26,765 nucleotides of DNA. Origin: CAYUAI01 sp964442745 (GTDB lineage Bacteria > Pseudomonadota > Gammaproteobacteria > S012-40). This document shows, one piece after another, positions 22,405-26,765 of the stretch. The notes beneath the pieces were generated by a model, which did no database searches, was not told where the DNA came from, and was given only the letters and a program-made list of their open reading frames with translations. Within the stretch, counting starts at the first letter, position 1. Each line of letters starts with the position of its first letter. The stretch spans positions 1-26,765 of the forward strand of contig CAYUAI010000059.1 in the NCBI GenBank assembly GCA_964442745.1. The letters are read 5' to 3'. A program made the position numbers and the translations under genes.

Positions 22405-23016
22405 TCAATGCGTATGATCATGGCCATCATCATTCATTTTGATATCCATGTCGCTGAAATCCATGTCATCTTGATGCGCATTGCTATTGCTGTCGTTGTG
22501 ATCATTGCCCTTGGCCTGATCATGATCATGACTTTCCCCATGTGAATGACTATGCCCATCACCCTCGGCCTTCGGTAATGACATAACGCCTAAACCATAA
22601 CGGTAAACCACTTCACCACCACGCCAGGCAGTGGAGGCTAACAGACCGCCCGCAATCGCCATACAAACGACAAAAACCACGCCAAGGTTTTTATTCTTCC
22701 GTACCCAAATGATGGACCATACGGCAAGAATCAAAAACAATGAAATAGTAGCAATCGCCCAGTTTCGATGATCCGTCATTGCCAGGTGAGAAGGAGTATC
22801 GTGGGCGACGGTATTGTAAGCATCGAGTCCTGTGAGACCAGTAATAATAGTAAAACCAGCGCCAAACCACAGTGCCCAACGTGAAACAATTCGCCACTGT
22901 TCCTTCAGCGATGATGGGACGAACGGTATTACCACAAATAGCCCAACCGCCAGCGACAACAACGCGACGGTAAAGTGGACAAAAACCGGATGCCAGTTGG
23001 GGATGACTTCAAACAT
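22405..23016 (-). CDS. DUF2231 membrane protein with His-rich tail
   Basis: The 203-residue protein has four membrane helices (about 8-33, 45-65, 85-105, 112-130) and the DUF2231 N-terminal signature WHPVFVHFTVALL (8-20). A long cytosolic or periplasmic tail (about 150-203) is rich in His, Asp and Ser (GHSHSHGESHDHDQ and GHDHTH). Similar proteins occur with copper and RND metal-efflux genes, and the tail probably chelates metal. It lies downstream of a P-II-like pseudogene and the His-rich periplasmic protein, under the palindrome shared with the two-component system. Confidence 0.75.
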   Translation of the reverse strand: MFEVIPNWHPVFVHFTVALLSLAVGLFVVIPFVPSSLKEQWRIVSRWALWFGAGFTIITGLTGLDAYNTVAHDTPSHLAMTDHRNWAIATISLFLILAVWSIIWVRKNKNLGVVFVVCMAIAGGLLASTAWRGGEVVYRYGLGVMSLPKAEGDGHSHSHGESHDHDQAKGNDHNDSNSNAHQDDMDFSDMDIKMNDDGHDHTH

Positions 23017-23041
23017 CTAAATATTCCTCTAAATTAAATAA

Positions 23042-23299
23042 CTATGCCAATATCAAGCTAAAGGACTCATCAATGAACATTTCGATCCGAGCATGACTGA
23101 CTAACCCGTCACTGAAATAGAAATTCGCCTATTCGCCGTAGCCCTTGAGCTTGGTTACGCTGATACCATGCACCCCGCTGTCTTGCAGTTCGCGTTCAAC
23201 CTTTTCCCATACATCACGGTTACTTTCCGATAATTCATCTTGGGAGTGGTCGTAACTGACATGATGCTTTTCTCTCTCGTTGCTGAAAATCGCCTGCAC
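23042..23299 (-). pseudogene. P-II-like protein gene split by an in-frame stop
   Basis: A reading frame from 23299 (GTG) runs 56 residues to a TAG at 23129-23131, and the same frame then continues 28 residues to another TAG at 23042. The part before the stop has DVWEKVERELQDSGVHGISV and TKLKGYGE; the part after has ANFYFSDGLVSHARIEMFID. Together they follow the small P-II-fold proteins found in metal-efflux clusters (helix, GV-x-G-x-TV, GYGE, then a second half with HARIEIF). The N terminus is also missing, since a TAA precedes 23299. It is most likely a decayed gene; a sequencing error or amber readthrough are alternatives. Confidence 0.55.
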
Positions 23300-23375
23300 T
23301 TAACTGATGAGATGGTCATTCATACCACCAAGAACCAAAATCGAGCCACAGTAAACACTAAGTTGCAACAGCGTA

Positions 23376-23861
23376 TCACTTGCCTTCATAATAAACGCCA
23401 CCCTTGTGCTTCTTGTCATCCTCGGTTTTGAATAAAATCATTAGTTGATGTTTACCAGGATGCCCAAGATCATAACCCGCCATCAGCCAATCCCCCATTT
23501 TCATCGCTTTTTTAGTCTCGGCCTTGCCATCAGGGTGTACTACCTTAGTGTTCATCACAATGTTAGTTAACGCCTTACCATTCTGCTCCACCTTGATCAT
23601 GAAATCGTGGCTGCCACCCATCGCCTTACCAGGTTTAGCTTTCATGACGTGAAAGCTAACGTTGTAACCATCGATCTCTATTTTCTTCAAAAACATGCCG
23701 CCCTGAGTATGGGGCATTGCCTCAGCGTGACCATCTGAGTTCTCATCGTCATGACCATGTGAGTGGCCATCATCATGCTTACCTGATGCCTGCAGTGATG
23801 AAGCAAGCACTAACATGCCGGTGAAAACCCAAGCCAATGCGGTACGTTTTTTGTATTTCAT
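23376..23861 (-). CDS. Periplasmic His-rich metal-binding protein
   Basis: A 161-residue secreted protein with signal peptide (about 1-25, ending LQAS) and a His/Asp-rich segment (HDDGHSHGHDDENSDGHAEA, about 29-48). A beta-sandwich-like domain with YNVSFHVM, MGGSHDFMIKVEQNGKAL and MKMGDWLMAGYDLGHPGKHQL follows. The domain resembles YtkA/CopC-like folds and has Met/His pairs suited to copper. AGGAG precedes the ATG. It is the first gene to the left of the palindrome shared with the copper two-component genes, so it is probably induced by them. Confidence 0.65.
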   Translation of the reverse strand: MKYKKRTALAWVFTGMLVLASSLQASGKHDDGHSHGHDDENSDGHAEAMPHTQGGMFLKKIEIDGYNVSFHVMKAKPGKAMGGSHDFMIKVEQNGKALTNIVMNTKVVHPDGKAETKKAMKMGDWLMAGYDLGHPGKHQLMILFKTEDDKKHKGGVYYEGK

Positions 23862-24037
23862 AATTTCTCCTAAAATTGATAAATTAAATATTTCAAGCTT
23901 TTGACTTTCTGCAAGGTTAAAATTTATTCACGACAATATCTGGAAACTATCATCTGATACACCATTCATCCAAATCGCGTAAAGTTGTGACTGAAGTCAG
24001 TGTACGGTTGACAGAATAAAGCAAAAAGGCTGTCTTT

Positions 24038-24081
24038 AAGATGACATGACCATTACAATTTTGTAATGATCATGTCATCTT
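24038..24081. promoter_or_regulatory. 44-bp near-perfect palindrome, likely CopR/CusR operator
   Basis: Arms of 21 bp (24038-24058 and 24061-24081) pair with one mismatch around TT. The inner part, CATTACAA-TT-TTGTAATG, is the CusR/CopR box style; the outer part is a second dyad, ATGACATGA/TCATGTCAT. It lies between the divergent periplasmic gene (23861) and the response regulator (24150). A -10-like TATAAG (24094-24099) follows on the plus strand. Confidence 0.8.
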
Positions 24082-24149
24082 TATGGCAGGTGATATAAGT
24101 TAACCTGTTTCCAGAGAGTATTGATGGATTAACCAGCTAGGTATGAACA

Positions 24150-24836
24150 ATGAAACTTCTGATTGTCGAAGACGAAATTAAAACGGGTGAATACCTTAGG
24201 CAAGGCCTGAGTGAAGCCGGTTTTTTAGTCGATTTGGCCCGTAAGGGGCTGGATGGCCATCACCTGGCGATGACCGAACACTATGATCTGCTCATCCTTG
24301 ATGTCATGCTGCCGGACGTCGACGGGTGGCGCATTTTGAAATCCTTGCGCGAAGCAGGCAAAAAAGTGCCCGTGTTATTTCTTACCGCTCGCGACAGTGT
24401 CGATGATCGTGTCAAGGGGCTAGAGTTAGGGGCTGACGATTATCTTGTCAAACCCTTTGCTTTTGCTGAACTACTAGCACGCGTCCGCACGCTGTTGCGA
24501 CGCGGTGCGACCCCAGCGACTGAGTTGAATCTAAGCATTGCCGATTTGAAGTTGGACCTAGCCCGCCATCGGGCTAGCCGGAGCAACCGGCGCATCCATT
24601 TGACGACTAAAGAGTTCGCACTGTTGGAACTGCTGGTCCGTCGTCAGGGTGAGGTGTTACCTCGCTCCCTCATTGCCTCGCAGGTATGGGATATGAATTT
24701 CGATAGCGATACTAACGTAATTGATGTAGCGATACGCCGTCTCCGCGCAAAAATCGACGATGACTTCGATATTAAACTGATTCATACGATACGCGGCATG
24801 GGATACATGATTGATGTTCCAGACGGCAACGCATAA
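24150..24836 (+). CDS. Heavy-metal (copper) response regulator, CusR/CopR type
   Basis: The 228-residue OmpR/PhoB-class regulator has a receiver domain with the acidic pair near residues 7-9 (VEDE), phospho-acceptor Asp51 (LLILDVMLPDVDGW), Thr79 and Lys101 (LVKPFAFAELLARVR). The winged-helix domain has RRIHLTTKEFALLELLVRR and IDVAIRRLRAKID. The sequence follows the CusR/CopR/PcoR group that activates copper tolerance genes. It is divergent from the periplasmic metal protein and ends directly before the kinase gene. The ribosome-binding site is weak (TAGG). Confidence 0.9.
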   Translation: MKLLIVEDEIKTGEYLRQGLSEAGFLVDLARKGLDGHHLAMTEHYDLLILDVMLPDVDGWRILKSLREAGKKVPVLFLTARDSVDDRVKGLELGADDYLVKPFAFAELLARVRTLLRRGATPATELNLSIADLKLDLARHRASRSNRRIHLTTKEFALLELLVRRQGEVLPRSLIASQVWDMNFDSDTNVIDVAIRRLRAKIDDDFDIKLIHTIRGMGYMIDVPDGNA

Positions 24837-26213
24837 ATGAGGCAACCTCTCTCTCTAACATTGCGCCTTACTGTGTTGTTCAGCGCCGTCGCCACCGTGG
24901 TATTTTTAGCTTTTGGCTGGATCATTGGCCACGCGATTGAAAAGCACTTCGTATTAGAAGATATCAATGAACTTAAAATTATCCTCAAAGCCGTTGAACA
25001 GTCGCTAGCCACCCCTCAACCTTATAACGATCTATCGCCCATAAAGCAGCGTTACGATGATATTCTAGTGGGACATCACAGTGCTTTACTGTATATTACT
25101 AACGCTTCAGGAAAACCATTATATAGCAGCCACGGACTCGACTTTTCTTTGATACCACGGCCATCGGCTGAGCAATTCTTACAGGGCGATATACAGCAGT
25201 GGAGCGATACCCAACAAAACTATCGAGTTCTCACTCAGCAGATCACGGGGAAAAACAACGGACCTTACACCATTATTATTGCAGTCACCACGGATTTCCA
25301 TCTTCACTTTTTTAACAATTTTCGCCGGACTTTGTGGCTCATGATCATCAGTGGTGTGGTAATTATGGGGCTGATGGGTTGGATCGCAGTCCAACAAGGA
25401 CATCGACCACTGCACCATATTGTTGATCAAATCAGCCGAATCAGCGCCAACGAATTAAATACCCGCCTTTCTCCCAATACGGTTCCGGCTGAACTCACCG
25501 AACTGGCCGTGTCTTTTAACGAATTGCTACAACGCATGGAGGAGGCATTTATTCGACTCTCCAATTTTTCCGCCGATATCGCCCACGAGCTGCGCACTCC
25601 CGTCACTAACCTGATGACCCAAACCCAAGTGGCGCTCTCTCAGGCACGCAGTGCAGTAGAGTATCAGGAAATTCTCTACTCTAACATGGAAGAGTACGAA
25701 CGCATCGCACAAATGATCGGCGACATGCTATTTTTGGCCAAGGCTGACAACGGCCTAAACCCACCCAGCGCGGTTAACATTAATCTTGAAAGTGAAGTAA
25801 GCAATCTGTTTGATTATTATGAAGCCTGGGCGGAAGAATGCCATGTCTCATTGGTATTGGAAGGCACTGCTTGCATTAAAGGTGATCCATTGATGCTGCG
25901 CCGAGCATTAAGCAATCTGTTATCCAATGCGATACGCCATACCCCAGCAAATAATTGCGTCACCGTTAACCTCCGTTGCGACGAAAACAAAATATTTATT
26001 GTGGTAGAAAACCCCGGAGTACCCGTTTCCACTGAACACCTATCCAAATTATTTGATCGCTTCTACCGTATCGATCCATCACGTCAGCGTAGTGGCGAAG
26101 GAGCGGGCTTAGGATTAGCGATCGTCAAGTCTATCATCGAAACCCATGGTGGGAGAATTATTGCAACATCTAATGAGACGGGCACGCAATTCCGAATCAA
26201 TTTACCGGTATAA
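24837..26213 (+). CDS. Heavy-metal sensor histidine kinase, CusS/CopS type
   Basis: The 458-residue inner-membrane kinase has TM1 (about 10-32), a periplasmic sensor domain (33-165), TM2 (about 166-186), HAMP (187-240) and an H box with His250 (SADIAHELRTPVTNLMTQ). The ATP-binding parts are RRALSNLLSNAIRHTP (N box), VENPGVPV (G1), LFDRFYRIDPSRQRSGEG (F box) and GLGLAIVKSIIETHGG (G2). This is the plan of the heavy-metal sensor kinase family. Its ATG directly follows the regulator's TAA, so the two are coupled. Periplasmic Cu(I) is the likely signal from its neighbours. Confidence 0.9.
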   Translation: MRQPLSLTLRLTVLFSAVATVVFLAFGWIIGHAIEKHFVLEDINELKIILKAVEQSLATPQPYNDLSPIKQRYDDILVGHHSALLYITNASGKPLYSSHGLDFSLIPRPSAEQFLQGDIQQWSDTQQNYRVLTQQITGKNNGPYTIIIAVTTDFHLHFFNNFRRTLWLMIISGVVIMGLMGWIAVQQGHRPLHHIVDQISRISANELNTRLSPNTVPAELTELAVSFNELLQRMEEAFIRLSNFSADIAHELRTPVTNLMTQTQVALSQARSAVEYQEILYSNMEEYERIAQMIGDMLFLAKADNGLNPPSAVNINLESEVSNLFDYYEAWAEECHVSLVLEGTACIKGDPLMLRRALSNLLSNAIRHTPANNCVTVNLRCDENKIFIVVENPGVPVSTEHLSKLFDRFYRIDPSRQRSGEGAGLGLAIVKSIIETHGGRIIATSNETGTQFRINLPV

Positions 26214-26564
26214 AATGAAAATACTTGGGTTCACAAACGTAAAAAAAACTAGATTAACGGATCGAGATTAGTATTACATATCAATCAATCAATATTACTT
26301 TGTCTGAAAATTTGTTAATCATAGATTACCAAGGTTGATTTCTTAATTTGTGGCGCTATCGCTCCCTTCAGAGCCATCTCACATTGGACAAGGTCAGAAT
26401 TTATACTAGTATCTTTATATTAATAGTGTTAGCTACAAAGTTTAAAATTACCGCATAAATCTGGATTTCTAACCTGTCTGCTTCATTTTAAATAATTCAG
26501 TGATTAGATGCATAATAATAAATCAACCATCCAACTCAATTACTTCCGGCTATGGGGAAAAGCT
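26214..26564. other. A/T-rich intergenic region
   Basis: No gene, hairpin terminator or repeat was recognised here. An in-frame upstream ATG at 26508 could lengthen the lipoprotein by 19 residues, but it has no good ribosome-binding site. Confidence 0.4.
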
Positions 26565-26765
26565 ATGATCCTTCAAAAAATAACACGTATTGTCATTTAT
26601 TTAAGCTTATTATCATTAAGTGCATGTGCTGTCGAGGACGCACCTGAGAATAATAAATCTAAACCACCCTTAGCATCTCAATCATCTGAAGACCAAAGTG
26701 AAGGTATCGGAGGTCGAACACACATGATGGGCACAGGTCAAGGTACGGGTACCGGCGGTCAAGGT
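26565..26765 (+). CDS. Putative lipoprotein, 3' end beyond window
   Basis: The visible 67 residues have a signal peptide with lipobox (LSLLSLSAC, Cys near residue 21), a polar Ser/Lys/Glu stretch, and then a Gly/Thr/Gln-rich segment, HMMGTGQGTGTGGQG, running off the edge. The ATG at 26565 was chosen because GGGGAA lies upstream and it gives a normal-length lipoprotein signal; ATG at 26508 is in frame but unlikely. The function is unknown. Glycine-rich low-complexity segments after a lipobox suggest a surface or periplasmic linker. Confidence 0.6.
   Translation, partial: MILQKITRIVIYLSLLSLSACAVEDAPENNKSKPPLASQSSEDQSEGIGGRTHMMGTGQGTGTGGQG

Noticed and set aside
23303..23388. 29-codon frame overlapping the end of the periplasmic protein gene
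   Set aside because: It has a hydrophobic middle but no recognisable family, and it lies in DNA that also shows gene decay. Not enough to call a gene.

Overview
The window reads as a chromosomal metal-handling island from a gram-negative proteobacterium, most likely a gammaproteobacterium of moderate G+C. Evidence for this is an outer-membrane porin behind a Fur-box promoter, periplasmic MerP, a Tat-exported Rieske protein, a CusRS/CopRS-type two-component system and a lipoprotein with a standard lipobox. I cannot name the genus. No tRNA, rRNA, CRISPR array, transposase or integrase gene was seen.

Layout from right to left, because nearly everything is on the minus strand. At the right edge (26565-26765) a lipoprotein gene runs off the window. 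On the plus strand, 24150-26213 encodes a copper-type response regulator and sensor kinase. They diverge, across a 44-bp near-perfect palindrome, from a minus-strand set: a His-rich periplasmic protein (23376-23861), a P-II-like pseudogene, and a DUF2231 membrane protein with a His-rich tail (22405-23016). Next comes a MerR-family regulator (21903-22316) behind a long-spacer MerR-type promoter and followed by a hairpin terminator. A tightly packed same-strand run then follows: CopA Cu+ ATPase (19227-21683), a membrane methyltransferase-like protein, a YHS protein, a DUF5676 protein and a YHS-HMA protein. It continues into a complete pyruvate/2-oxoacid:ferredoxin oxidoreductase (gamma, alpha, beta, and an NAD(P)H-type flavoprotein fused to a ferredoxin) and an orphan Rieske protein (12262-12789).

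The left half holds two P2-type ATPases (9032-11728 and the PMCA-like 6058-8763). After them come a 40-residue His-tailed membrane peptide (5785-5907), a geranylgeranyl-reductase-like flavoprotein with a Cys/His tail (4509-5660), a Fur-controlled porin (3069-4193) and a membrane-anchored AlbA_2 (Schlafen-type) protein (2064-2855). Last is a mercury operon, merT-merP-merA, whose reductase runs off the left edge and which has no merR beside it.

Taken together, the genes cover detoxification and transport of Hg(II) (MerTPA), Cu(I) (CopA, YHS proteins, two-component system) and probably Ca2+ or another cation (two P2 ATPases). Iron-responsive outer-membrane uptake and a redox module (PFOR plus Rieske) complete the set. 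The intergenic DNA carries several inverted-repeat elements: a 195-bp MITE-like element with a shortened second copy, a 125-bp hairpin element, and a 30-bp hairpin repeat found after two genes. The most unusual feature is the head-to-tail arrangement of copper-handling proteins with a complete PFOR operon.
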